Positions 11,826 to 24,289 of a stretch of 64,000 bases of DNA are shown in pieces; position 1 is the stretch's first letter, and each line of letters opens with the position of its first letter. The stretch covers positions 182,255 to 246,254 of the forward strand of contig LSRX01001099.1 of assembly GCA_001939145.1 (NCBI GenBank). The letters are read 5' to 3'. The DNA comes from Symbiodinium microadriaticum (lineage: Eukaryota; Sar; Dinophyceae; Suessiales; Symbiodiniaceae). The notes below the pieces were generated by a model. That model saw only the letters and a list, made by a program, of their open reading frames with translations, was not told the origin of the DNA and ran no database searches. A program made the translations under genes and the position numbers.

Positions 11826-14800
11826 ATGGGTTCCGGAGCAAGTAAGACTCCCACAGCACCCCCAGTCATCCACGCTGCTCCTGTGCCGGCCCGCTGCCCA
11901 GTGCACGAAAAGCTGGGCTTCCTGCAGTTCTCGCAGCCAGCCCAAGTGAAACCGAGGTGAAGACAAGCAGCTCACACTCGCCAGAGGACGATGCGCCAAA
12001 AGGAGATGTTCCAAGGTCAAGCCAGAGAAGCGAAGTGTCCGCTTCCGGCGACGATGCTCTTCCGGAGTACTGGCACCCTGACTAGACATGCTGCCACATG
12101 ACAACATGTTCCATTGGCACATCTGTAGGGCTCTCATTGGTGTGCTACTTCAGGTATCACTCCAAGGGGACCGCAGACCATGCAAATTCTCGCTTTGATG
12201 ATATGTGCCCCAGCTTTATCCAGCTACTGCAGATGTCAGCGGAAGCTGAACTTCACCCAACGCTGCGACAGTGCATGGTAACAGGAACGAGCACGACTGG
12301 CGAAAGATGCACAAGACTCGTTTGTTTGGCGAAAACAGTGCATCCTTCTTTCCCATCCTATTCGCCGCAACAGTGATCCCGCCTCGCTAGTTGTAGTGCC
12401 TGTAGCGGGCTCCGAGCAAGATTTTGCAAGGCATACGCGTTGTAATGGGGACGCCTCAGAAAGTGCAAGGTGCTTCACTGCACATCACCAGGAGTATCAG
12501 GTCGAAGCAAACGCACGGGCTGCGGTATTCGATGATGATCTTTACCCTCAACTGCTTGTGTGTCCGCGCTGGGACATGCCAGCGATTTGGGTGTTATTTT
12601 CGATTGCGCCATCTCAGAGACTTTTGTGGCAGTATCAACCACCCAGCCGACACTGAATTTCTCCAGAAGTTGATGTGCTGCATCCCCGCTAAGACTAATG
12701 ACTCCGTACTGTGTCGTTTTGCTCCGATCCTCTCTCCGAGCTAGCTGTGCTGCGCGAGATGCCGAAAGTGAACCCGGCAACACTCTTTTGCCACCAAGCG
12801 TCATGCTGCACATGCAGGAATGCTTGCACGCAAGCTTGGTGTGCTGAATGCTTCTTGTGTCAGGTTCTATGCACCGGAGACAGAGCATGCAGCTTTTGAA
12901 GAGATGCTGAACGAATCGTATGCAGCTTGCAGCATTTGAACTTCGGTCCTGTGACTGGCGGTTGAGAGCCTGTTAGAGATCAATTGTGTGGTTAAGGTAG
13001 CCAAAGCCACACAAGACCGACCTTGTCCCACTGGCGAGCATGGCAAGACTCCAGGCGGATGTCCTTGCGTACAGCACCTTGGCTTTCCGAAGAGTGTTCT
13101 TTTGCGGACAGCTCTACAGTGCGAAGCGTTCTATAGGACAAGGCATTTGCTCCTGAGCCAAAACAAGTCTGAAACTTCTAGCAAGGTCAGATGAAGAAAT
13201 GCTGTGTAGAAAGTGTACGAGAAATAGATCTACCAATGCATCCTATTTAATGCGCCGCAAGAAATGGACCTGTCTAGTTGAGTCCAGCTCGTCGTGAAAA
13301 GCCATGAACCTTGCTTGAAAACTGGCTTCTCGTGCTAACCGAGGCCAGGTGCGGATCCAGGGCTTCCCACGAGGTATCGCGTCCGTCGCGTTATTCGAGT
13401 GGAGGCGGGAAGACAACAACGACGAACGTCTAAGTTGCTGACATGTGTCACACAGGCATCCGACATTTGGAGGAGTCACTCAGCTGTGTCGGTGCGGCGA
13501 TGGACTTTTCTCGGGCTAGACGGCAGTTCCTCATTCCGTTTACACCCTCCAGCCAAGGATATGTAGATAAGCGAAATGCCATCCGGGAGAGCCGGGACAG
13601 CGAAGGGATTGAGGAGTTCAATCCTCCGCCGTTGACGCGGTCAGTGACCGAAAAGTATCCAGGTACCCTGGCTCTGGCATTTCTGATTTCGCGCCCAGTA
13701 AATCAGTGGACTCAGGTACCTTTGCTCCCTTGGACAACTCTGTGAACGAGGTCTATGCTTACCATGGGACCTTCGTTCGCTATGCCTTGTCCATTGCGGA
13801 AAATGCTTCTTTGCTGTTAAGTGACACGCTTGCTCCAACCCTTCCCTCTTTCTCCTATGACACATGCCGGAAGCATATTTAAAATTTAAAGGTCTTGACC
13901 CCTGTCGTCCAAGGACTTCAAAATCGAGTATGCAGGCTCCAGTACTGGAACACTGTATGGTCGAGGTGCATACCTTGGTGAGTCCATCACAAAGGCAGGG
14001 CCTCCACGAATCTCGTGCTGCCCCGTGCTGCGCGCAAAGAGCTGTTAGGCGGATGAGTACGCCAAGGATGAGCCTGATGGCTACTATGCAGCTTGTCGAG
14101 CGGTAGAAGCGCAGAACGGCAGAACGCTCTGTCAGCCGCATGTCCTGCATGCTCTCAGGATGGGGTTTTTGCCGTGCTGGTCTGCCGGCTGACGATGGGG
14201 AAGATGAATTGCACAAAGGGCGATCCAAAGGCAGGCGAGAGGGTCATGTCCGGCGAATTCGACTCGACTTGCGGCACCCGCCTCTTGGACAACTTCAGCA
14301 CGTCAGCACGAGGTGCTCTCCTCGCACAGTTTGAGGTCTGGCGATAGCTAACTGAGGCTTGTTCCGTGAATTGGTGGTGTACGATGCAGACCAATGCTAT
14401 CCGGAATACCTCGTGCTTTACCAGCGCGTCTATGCAAAAGATCTCCACCTGCAGATAGCTCTATTTCAATATCAGGTTCACCCCTTGAGTTGCGTCCCTT
14501 GATGACGGCTAGCTTACGCTGCGACTGGAATTGGTTAACGAAGCAGGCTTCGCATGTTGCATCCCAGGGGCACGTTTGTCTTCGTTACAATTGAGTGAGT
14601 GAACTTGTATGCACGCACTACATAGGGCAAGCCACACCCATCAGCAAGCCTCACACAGGGCATGAAGTCTCAGTCAGATGCTGGGTCCATGCTCCACCTT
14701 CAAACTCGTCACTTGTTTTGGCATGTTGCAAGCATTGATGGCCTGGCCCACAACAAGTTGGATATATCTCGACACCGACCAACACCACAAAGCTGCTGCA

Positions 14801-16651
14801 CTAAGGATGATGAGCTTGCTATCGAAGAAAAAATGAGGCGCAAGTTCTTCATGCAGATACCCCTGCACTGGAAGAGCCTTGGCAGCTTTGATGGTGTTTG
14901 CTGTGGGAGTATCAGGGAGGTTTGCCTTATTTTTGGAGAAGCTGTGTGGCGAGAGTTGGGAAGTTGTGCCTGTCTTCGCAGGAACGTCGCCACCAACCTG
15001 ACCAAAGACAGATTCAGCAATCCGGAACCATTAGAAGGCACCGTGCTCTCTCGGCTTTGCACATTGAAACTGCTGCAGCTCTGGCCCTGGCAGATGCTGG
15101 CAAGACTCACATGCAGTGCGTTCGCAACTTACTCTGATGTCTTGAGGTGTCTTGAGGTTCTGAATTTCCACAGACTCAAACTTGATCCTGACACTACGCC
15201 CAGTTGGTGAACCAGTCACGAGTCCAGCCCAGCCGCACGCTACTGCGTGCCGAGCGCTTGGAGGATGCCGATCTCTGGGAAACTTGGGCTCCTGGGCCTG
15301 GGATGAGCAAAGCAGAGCAGAGCGGCGTGCTGTGTCCACCGGGGTCAGGTTAGTGTGAAAGCCGGCTTGCACGAGCGGCTGGCTGACGACGAGCAGCTGG
15401 CGGAAGACTTGAAGAATTTGGGCTTCGAGCTCAAGGTGAATATGGTGGAGACACTGGCTTGCACATACCTGACAGCCCTGGTCGATGTGAAGTATGCTAG
15501 AGATGCAGCTGGGAATCTGTCCAGGAAAGACTTGCGAGCACTTACAAAGCGCCCGTGCAAGTTCTTGAAGAAGGGCTGCAGGAAAGGCGACAAATGCAGG
15601 CAGGCCTGCTAAATGCGGATTGGCGGCGAATTAGCCGAAGGTTCGCCACCTGGCTGGCAGGTTCTCGCACAACGAGTTCGCCGCAGACCTCGGGGAGGAG
15701 GGATTGGCGGCAGGGCGGCGTCTCCCTGCAGGATTCCCAGTGAAGCTGAACGCAGCTGAACAGCTTACCAATGCTTCGCGTGGCAAAGCAACGACGGGTT
15801 TCGAGATGAGGTCGACGAGCTTGACAAAGAGGTCCACGAAGCCTTCCTTTGGATGGCCTGCTTGCCCCCCAGGTTCGAGGCTGCGAAGTCAGATCTTGAG
15901 ACCTTGCCATCAAGGTTCTACCGAAGAGGAAGCTGAGGACCTTGGGACTTGGGACCACCTAGTTCATAGAAGTGCTGTAGCGATTCAGCTTTGGAGCTTT
16001 CCACCACGCTTCTTCTCGGATTTGACACTGCTGCCTTGAACATTCTTTCAGCGTTCGAAGGAGATTGGTAAAGGCCAGATGAAGATCTCGAAGAAGTACG
16101 GGTATGGTGCGCACTTCTACGAAAGTTTGAACACCGCCCTCAAGGCGGTCAGATCGAAGGACACTGCCAAGAAGCAGGATCATGTACGGAGATTGCTGTG
16201 CCCATGACTTTTCAGCTTCAGTAACGGCAACGGCTGGAAGGACGGCACCAAAATTGCGATTCTTTGTCGGGTGATCTGCGGAGTCCCATCTGACAATCCA
16301 GAAGAGCCAGACGGGAAGGACTGCATTATTCTGAAGGCCAGTTCCTGGCTTAATGCTGACTACTGGTCGGATACCGAAACCGAACACGGCGCGTACAGCT
16401 TTAAGCAAGCCTTTCCACAGAGAACAGCGTGACATCGGACGTGTCCGAAAAGCTGAGCCACAGGTAGACGAGAACAAGCGGAAGGAAGTTCTTGTCAAAA
16501 ACTTCAGCAGCTCGGCATCATTCAAGCGTTGCCTCATGCTGCTTCACGAGTTCATCTCGTTTCAGGTGGTGTTTATCCCGAATACTTCCTGGCTCTTTTT
16601 GCACAAGAGGATCTGGACGCCGAGCAGGCAGACGCTATAGTACCTGCTTAG
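11826..16651 (+). CDS. ART-B: paralogue of ART-A with acylation motif, PARP catalytic domain and CCCH finger
   Basis: This has the same exon series as ART-A, clearly diverged. The start MGSGASKTPTAPP fits the N-myristoylation pattern MGxxxSK. Then: GDDALPEYWHPD (about 12050), FYAPETEHAAFEEML (about 12868), CPTGEHGKTPGGCPC (about 13024), GIEEFNPPPL (about 13608). ART domain: NEVYAYHGTFVRYALSIAEN (about 13745-13804), GSSTGTLYGRGAYLGES (13934-13985), VFAVLVCRLTMGKMNC (about 14168), CYPEYLVLYQRVY (about 14396). Then FFMQIPLHW (about 14847) and a CCCH finger CKFLKKGC/KCRFSH, the finger again split by an intron (15600-15660). The C-terminal part has EVHEAFLWMACLPP, GAHFYESLNTALKA (about 16113), IAILCRVICGVP (about 16253) and GGVYPEYFLALF (about 16567). 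Stop TAG at 16649-16651. Intron 13995-14048 sits at exactly the ART-A position and is also GC-AG. The H-Y-E catalytic residues are kept, so the enzyme may be active. Confidence 0.75.
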
Positions 16652-16689
16652 TTAGGCGTCATTCGCAGACATCGCGGTTCCCTACCCTG

Positions 16690-17540
16690 ATGCAGGCAGA
16701 GACAAATTCACAGCGCTCCGGAATCTCTGGAAGCCTTCCTCTGCCGGGCAACGATGGCGGCGATGCATCTGGCGATGAGCGAAAAAGCGAACCTCCCGAA
16801 GACCCCGACGATGCAGTTTCCGAGGCGGTTTCTAAGGACGTGTCAGAGGAAGCGTCTGTCCGCGAAGAGGCTCCTGCAGCGGTCTCGGTGTTTGCTTGAA
16901 GTTTCGGCGTCCATTGCTTACACTACAGATACTTTCGGACAGGTTGCAGACAGTGACGAGACCTTCGTGGTTTTATGGCACGAGGGATGGGGGGATGTGA
17001 AAGCCGAAGCTTTCGACGACCTGGATGAAGCAAACGAGCGCTTCGACATGCTGGATGGCGGGGCCTATGCAACGATCCTGGTCAACGGGAGGTTCAATGA
17101 GCTAAGATACTACGGAACTCGAGGCATGATTCCACCAAGCTAGCTGCACAAAATAGGAATAGACGACCACTGAAAAGCGGCGCAGGTAGGGTTATGCGAG
17201 AGATGCACGATCACTTCTGGAGCAACTTCTATCAGGCCGGAAATTCTGGATTCTCAACTCTGACAACTACCGGACGGCTGCCTTTCTGTGTTTTCCTCGA
17301 TCTGCCAGGGAGACGATGAGCACAAACCCCCATTCTTCATCATTGCAACCAATGTTGACGGAGAAGCATATGGCGACCAGTTTGGCTCCCTGGAGGAGCG
17401 CAGAAGTTCGCAGTATGTTTGCTACGCTATCTTTTTCCAAACTTGCTGCGCAGACAAGGATGCACGTGACAACATTGAAGAGTATAATCTGCCTCTCGTC
17501 ATTGTGGATTCGCCTTCCGGCGGCAAGATGGGATGGTGAC
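16690..17540 (+). CDS. Hypothetical gene: acidic linker plus small compact domain
   Basis: An exon at about 16690-16900 encodes an acidic, low-complexity stretch (LPLPGNDGGDASGDE, then SEPPEDPDDAVSEAVSKDVS). After an acceptor near 16943 comes a well-formed domain: DETFVVLWHEGWGDVKAEAF, then DDLDEANERFDMLDGGAYAT and FNELRYYG, ending at a TAG at 17141-17143. A further open segment (17288-17539) containing PPFFIIATNVDGEAYGDQFG may be another exon. The regular hydrophobic/charged alternation argues for real coding. I do not recognise the family. It could be a C-terminal extension of ART-B, since the ART-B stop lies only 40 bases before it, or a separate gene. Confidence 0.4.
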
Positions 17541-18023
17541 TTTCAGCGGTGTGACGGTAACATGCGACATTGACGCTGCATCGGTCCGTGTCCCTGGCAT
17601 TCTTTAACTTTAATTTTTCCAAACGTAGAGGACAGGATACAAAAGAGAGCGACAAGAAACAGTCTCTGAACGTAAGGGCTCATTTCAGTAAGGGTTTTAC
17701 TTCACTGCTGTGATACGAAACGACGGCCGACAGCACATGCAACGGCAGCTTCCACCACCCTTAATTAATGGACTGCCAGTGTGCCACGAAGCTACATTGA
17801 AAGTCACCACTGCGATCGCCTTGACCGGAACCAGGTACTGCAAGAGAGATACCAACATGTCGTTAGGCCGAACTTGGTACGACACAAGCAAGCTCCTAGG
17901 AAGTTCAAACGACTTTGAGGGGGTCCGGGGCCTTGTGTGAGCATGCAAGAAACCTTTGAGCTATAACGTTACGAATTGCATGAGTACGTCTAAGTCTAAG
18001 TACAATACCACCCTTCTGGTTCG
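17541..18023. other. No recognisable gene; leads into simple repeats
   Basis: Short open frames only. The segment ends with CCACCCTTCTGGTTCG (18008-18023), which recurs on the far side of the simple-repeat zone and gap. Confidence 0.5.
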
Positions 18024-19106
18024 GGGACCCTAGTTTTTTGCCTTTTTTTTTTGGTTTTTTTTTGCCTTTTTTTTTTCGTCCCTCCGAGGGGTGGCGGGAA
18101 GGCAGGCAGGAAGGAAGGCGGGGAGGAAGGAAGGAAGGAAGGAAGGAAGGAGGGACGGACGAAAAAGAAGGAACGAGGGGAGACTATATTATATCATATC
18201 ATATTCTACGATAATATATGACATTATATGATATTATATGACATTATATGATGTTACATCATACTATATATGATATGATATATTATATTTTATTTTATTA
18301 TATATTACATACTGTATTTTATATCATTATATTATATATCATTATGTTTTATTATATAGTTTTATATTATGCATTATATATTATACCCTGTATATTATAT
18401 ACTATATATTATCTATTACCTATTGTCTATTATCTATTATCTATTCTGTTCTATTCTATTATATTCTATTCTATTCTATTATAATATATATTCTGTAATA
18501 TATATATATATATATATTATATTATATATTATATATTTCTTATATATTATATTTCTTATATATTATATATTATATACTATCCATTATCTATTATTTATTA
18601 TCTATTGTCTATTATCTATTATCTATTCTGTTCTATTCTATTATATTCTATTCTATTATATATAATATATATATATATACATATATATTGTTTAGTTTAG
18701 GATATATTAGATTATGTTATATTGTAGTATATATTTTTCCTATAAAATATATTATGTATTATACCATATATAATATATTAGATATGTATAATACAACATA
18801 TAATAAATCATATATCATATGTTATATATTATATATTTAGATTTTATTTTGTATTACATATTATACTATATATTATATTAAGTATTATCTAGTACATAAT
18901 ATAATATAATATAATATAATATAGTACAATATAACATACTAGAATAGAATATTATATTATACTTAAAATAATGTATATTATGTTATATATTGTGTTATAT
19001 CTGATATTTGATATGTTGTTATCTATGATATGATTTATAATATATTATATATTATATACTATATGTTATATTTTATATACTATATAATATAATATAATAT
19101 GATATA
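18024..19106. repeat. Polypyrimidine/polypurine tract followed by long TA-rich simple repeats
   Basis: Bases 18034-18078 are T-runs broken by GCC/GG. From about 18100 to 18180 a GGAA/GGAAG repeat runs on the plus strand. From 18181 to 19106 the sequence is almost wholly A and T in irregular TATTATA, ATATAT and CTATTCTATT units. Apparent open frames here are artefacts of low complexity. The tract ends at the run of N. Confidence 0.95.
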
Positions 19107-19311
19107 NNNNNNNNNNNNNNNNNNNNNNNNNNNNNNNNNNNNNNNNNNNNNNNNNNNNNNNNNNNNNNNNNNNNNNNNNNNNNNNNNNNNNNNNNNNNNN
19201 NNNNNNNNNNNNNNNNNNNNNNNNNNNNNNNNNNNNNNNNNNNNNNNNNNNNNNNNNNNNNNNNNNNNNNNNNNNNNNNNNNNNNNNNNNNNNNNNNNNN
19301 NNNNNNNNNNN
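19107..19311. other. Assembly gap (205 N)
   Basis: A run of N interrupts the TA-rich repeat. True length and content are unknown. Sequence resumes in unique DNA immediately after. Confidence 0.99.
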
Positions 19312-19331
19312 CCAAAAAAAATCCTCCACCC

Positions 19332-19523
19332 TTCTGGTTCGATGGTTACTTATTTACATCTGCAAGTACAGCCGGTGGAACCGGGCGTTTGTCTTGGCAG
19401 CTGGAACCGAGGAAGTTCAACATGGTTCTGTCGGAATGGGGGGATGACAGCGAGTACAGCACACATTTTGAGAAACTGCTCGATGAGATGAAGTCTTGGT
19501 TTGAGATAAATAAACCCGATTGA
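19332..19523 (+). CDS. C-terminal exon of an unknown gene, cut off by the repeat and gap
   Basis: A 63-codon frame runs from just after the gap to TGA at 19521-19523. It reads FWFDGYLFTSASTAGGTG, then RKFNMVLSEWGDDSEYSTHF and EKLLDEMKSWFEINKPD. Composition and amphipathic helix pattern suggest real coding. The same bases at its start (CCACCCTTCTGGTTCG) occur before the repeat zone at 18008, so the upstream part of this gene may lie left of the repeats or in the gap. No family recognised. Confidence 0.4.
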   Translation, partial: FWFDGYLFTSASTAGGTGRLSWQLEPRKFNMVLSEWGDDSEYSTHFEKLLDEMKSWFEINKPD

Positions 19524-22500
19524 GCGCTTCTTGGCTGCAGCGAACAGAGGTGAACTACTGTACCAGTGTGAATGGGCCCACAGAGCTGCAGATCCATCTT
19601 CGCCAGGGATTGCACGGTTTCGCGAGAAGGGAGTAAACCCTTCGGTGTCACGACCGTGTACATACGAATGTGGCAGCCAGAGAAACGAAGCCTGTGTTCC
19701 CAACCTTTTATCATCACCTAAGATCTTCAACCAGCCAAGCCGTGTAGCGGCGATCCACGCTAGAGGTCACAGACTGCTTTAGGTAGTTCTAGTTGCGCTC
19801 GCCCCTGCTCCGAAGCTTAAAGCTTCCTGGAGAAATGTGGGCAGAGAGCCGGCCTCAACCGTGCAAACAGCGACAAAATAGGAGCGACCAGAGCCTTAGC
19901 AGAGCCGACACTTGTTGTGTTGGGATGTTTTGTGTGCGAATCATGGAAGTTGTCCACCCCGAGAGCTGAAACAGCTCAATGAAAAGCCGGTGAAGCACCG
20001 GGCATTTCGGAGTCGCTTAGCGGCAGCTAGACGATTTGGTGCCGTCGGTGCAGAGATACCCCTCAAAAATCCAAGCGCCAGGGACACATTGTCTTCAACA
20101 AGAACAGAACGACATACCCTCGCAGCATGCTTCACGATTCAATTTCGTGCTCGAGCTTTGATGAAGACTTTGCCCAGGCCTCGGGCATGCAAACAGAGCT
20201 GCTGGCCCAGCTTGGCCGCTCGCAAGACAGTGCCGTTTTCGTCATGGGTGGATTGCGGGTCTCAGTTCTGACGCCGGGTTTCTTCTTTGCAACCGTTACA
20301 GGCTGCAGAGTACACGCCCTGAGCAATGCCAGAGGAGACGCGAAGATGATCCTAGGTCCCAGATTCTTACAGTTGTTTTGCTCGGTTTTTTGTTGCTCTG
20401 TAAGAAGCGCGGGTGTTGAGATTCACGCAGGAGGTTGAGCTCAAGTTGGTGTTTGCGAACGCCTGGCCCATAATGAGACTGTCCCCTCACCATGGTTCGT
20501 GCTTCCGGAATGCTTGCCAAGGACCACAACTCGGCCACTTTTGCTGTGGCGCTGAATACAAGTGTCAGGACCTCAATCTGCTGATTCACTTGACATGCGT
20601 GTTTCAAGCTGACTCCGCCACAGCTTGCGGTCTTGCGAACTCGATACAGCAAGTAAGATTCTCGATTGAGCCTGTTATGAACCGGTGGAATTTGCTTGCT
20701 TGAACAGCTCAGTATTTCTGTCGGCGTCAGGTCAGGGAGGTGAAGCGGCTGATCCTACACAGGCTTCCTTTCTTCCCACCCTCAGATCTTGGCATTTTGG
20801 TTTGAAGTGTTCATCTGCTTCAGGCACTGGCCATCAAGCCCGAACTTGATTCCAGCCACGCAAGTCGACAGGACGTCATGAGCTCCAAAGCCACCGGTGT
20901 GGAGACTGCTTCGCTTTTGCAGGATTCGGCTTTTTGCAGCAGGCCGATTGGTTCCAAAGCCAAGTGCAGATGCTAATCATTGTCAAAGCTGCATCTGCAA
21001 GTTTGCGGCATGTCCTGGATTGGCCAGGCAAGGAGCTCGGGGGCAAAGGCACAGACGACATTAAGAGCTTGAAGGATGCCAATATTTTGTTGAGCGCAGA
21101 ACCCAGCTATGCTTGTTTCTGATACTGCTCTCGCCGTCGCTGACTGCTGCAAGCCAACTTGAAAGTAGAACCAGGCAAGAACGGCCCAACCCCCGTCCAT
21201 GTTATGGCCGCACCCTGCTCAGAGCGAATACATGTTGCAGTCTGGGACAAGGCAGGCTACGCCGAATGCTGAGGTCCAGAAGGACATCACAGCGGAGAAG
21301 TCCGCAACTACCACCGAAAATTCGTCCAAGTCTACAACGCAGCACAGGGCCAAGGCTGCACAAACCGTGCTTGCTGGCACAGGCAAGGTGAATCTCGAGC
21401 GTTGAGGTCAGAGGGAATGCTTGCTTGACTAGCGGGGTAAAGCTCACTCAAGGTGCCATTGTACGCTTCTTTGATGAGTCCTGCGCGGAAGTGCTGGGAT
21501 GGGTTTGTGGGTCCGGGCCTTAATTGTCGTAACGTCGGCAAACACATGAGCTGTGCCCTTGTTCTTTGCCCCGTTGCACAACGGCAAACTTGACACGCCT
21601 CAGGCCAGCGAAAGGGTTACACTGTCTTGGGATTCTAGCAGGTTGTTTTGTAGGTCCCGGGGCCCTGCGACCAGTCGTGGAGCAGTTACCGGCAATCTTT
21701 GTACGCATGTTTTTCCTGGCCGTGCTGAATCCTGAGGTTTGCTCGTCTAGTGATGAAGCAATGTCATCTGCGAGTCACTTGCAAGTCCCACGATCGAGCT
21801 GTCCGAATCGGAACCCATGGCTGGCTGATGCAAAGAACACAGAATGTACCGAACTACACCTCAGAGAAAATATATAATCGGCTTGCCAATTTCAACTGAG
21901 GGGTCTGACGGATTCGCCAGTGTGAGCTGCCTGCCAAGCTACAGCTTCAGGTCGTTGGAGAAGCTGAGCTACTGCGACAGCTGATGGCGACGACATGCTT
22001 CCAAGAGATGAAGCAGCTTGCCCTGGAATTTTGCTGCAAAGGGAAAACCCGGCAAGCATAGGGTCAGAGGGCAGCCAGAACGTTGTTGAGTCTTTGTGGA
22101 GAGACACAGCTCTGGCCAACTCACCTGTACGCTAAGTTTTCTTACCGGTATTTTAGTTTTCGATACCAGCACATTTCCAGCGGGCCATGCCGAACATCGG
22201 CAGCTTTACCTGTGTGCGCTTGCATGTACCAGTTCCACTGCACTGCACAGGAAAGCCCAAATGTCGGAGTCCTGCAAAGGTCGAACTGCAAGTGCATCTT
22301 CCCACCTCGTGTTGGGAGTAGAGGGGTTGAGATAGACACGGAGCTCTTTGGCAAGGTCCCCTTTCGCGATTGAAAGTGCAGAGTTCCGTGCTGCATGGTG
22401 GTAAGTTAAAAACCGCGTGGTGTTCACAGCAGTCTTCACACTTCGACTCCGAGCTTCTTGCTAAGAATCTGCTGTGCGGCACAGTCAACGCAAGAGTTCT

Positions 22501-24289
22501 GTACAGACCTCGCACCTAACCTGTGCACTACTAGGCTTGGAAAGAGATAGCTGTCACTAGGCATGCTACACAGGCAGAGGTCTTGTGCATTTTCTTCAGC
22601 TCTAGACTCTAGAGAGCGTGCGCATGTCTCATGCAGAGTCGCTCAAACGGGCGACCGCATGCAGAAGCTACATCAAAGAAACAAGCCCTGCGTCTGAAAA
22701 GGTTGGCCAACCGGTTCTGTCATAGCAACATGCGGGGACTAGCGACTTCTGCAAGTGAATGCAGGGCCTTCCTTTGCAGCATCCAGTCAGAGCAATGCAT
22801 GGCAGACTTCAGTCGAAATAAAAGGTACACACAACTCAGTGAGAGTGAGAGCGCGATCATTCGTTGCCGGCGTGTCCGTGTTCCCTAGACGGCAGACCGA
22901 CAGCTGCACCGATGGTGTTGTCACGGCCAAGAAGCCGCATCGGCAAATATCGGCAGTGCGGCGTCCCATGGCAAGGGCAAAAGCTCAGCCACGCCGATTG
23001 CAACTCCTCCTCATCAGATTTGCTGGCTTCCTCGCTCTGGTGCTTATGGTACTGGTGACCTGTAGTCGCACGGTCGGTGTCTCGGTATAGCTGAGATAAT
23101 GCGGGTGTCTGCCCGCTTTTTTGGTCACAGTCGCGATGTTTCAACAATGAGGTCGGCATGCTGGATCGAAGCTCACTTCAACTCCCATCCAATATCGCGG
23201 AACCCACTATGCGTTCTGAAGCTGCCAAGCTGCCCGAAAGCAGTGCCAACCAGAGCCATTCAGCAAAAGATGCCGGCCTGGGACTGGGTTCGGGTGCATG
23301 GATGCCTCCACTGACATCGTCACCTTTCTCGGCTGCGACTTTCCCAGAAGAGGAGCCCGACACGTCTTTGTGGCAGGTGGCAAGCGCAGCCCCGACTGCG
23401 AGTGCTGAACCGATCAAGGTTGGCGATACGAGCACCTTTGATCGCATCTCGGCCCAAAAACGGGGAACAGCCGTGTAGTCTTGCCACAATCGTGTTGTCC
23501 CTGTGTGTTCCATCTAGGTCCGATGCACGGAGCGTGCATGAGTGACCCCCAAGAGAACAGCCGAGGAGTCCATATCTGCTTCTGCAGCGATGATGCTGAC
23601 TTGCGGCCGTTGGCAGTGGCGATTAACTCGACGATGCACCACGCCAGCCGACCCATGGCTTCGTTGAGATGCAGCGCGGGACTCTCCAGCTAGCCTTTGA
23701 ACGCATAGGGCATAGGAATTACGGCAACGCGTTAATGAAGTTTGACTTGGACAGAGGTGCATCGTCTTTTCAACGTATGCCTGATGACTACGGGATATGT
23801 ATTCAATCTGATGTGATCCCTGAAACCTGATATCTGCACGTACCGGACTCCTTCTTTTGCCTCCGGGTCCAGAGATGAGCACAGGCTTGGAGGTGCAGGC
23901 ATAGCTGCAGAGCCTTCCTTCAAAAGCAAGGCTTCGGACAGACACTTATGGGACAAGTACACATTGACCAGTGCCTCTGGTTGTGGGACTTGGTTGCCTG
24001 GAAAGCTGAAGACTGTACAGTGCACGAAGCAGTGAAAAAGACGAAAAACGAACAGTTCAAATCTGTAAAACCGATGCCTTCTTTCAACGTTCTCACGAAA
24101 GTTGGGTTTTGGAGATGCAGAAAACTGTAGCAGTCAAGAAGACCGACCGCGCAGAAGAGGCGGGGTGTAAAGACAGAAGCTGTTATTCCAGCATCGGGGT
24201 AGACGGGTGTGACGCGCGGCTCAAATGCAGTGGAACAGGCCGTACCATGCCCTTGGCTACTCATACTCTGCTTGGTTTAGGTTCCGGAA
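19524..24289. other. About 4.8 kb without a recognisable gene
   Basis: Several open segments on plus may be exons but match nothing I know. One at 20127-20438 contains SFDEDFAQASGMQTELLAQL and a hydrophobic GLRVSVLTPGFFFATVTG. One at 23158-23478 is Ser/Ala/Pro-rich. Given dense small exons elsewhere on plus, one or two unrecognised multi-exon genes probably lie here. No repeats of note. Confidence 0.35.

Noticed and set aside
15640-15660. Alternative acceptor at 15640 (AAG before GTTCGCC) in the ART-B zinc-finger intron
   Set aside because: Only the acceptor at 15660 restores KCRFSHNEF, which matches ART-A and completes the CCCH finger.
18248-18665. Open frames of about 80-100 codons rich in Tyr and Ile in the TA-repeat zone
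   Set aside because: They are produced by the simple repeat itself; no sequence complexity and no coding signal.
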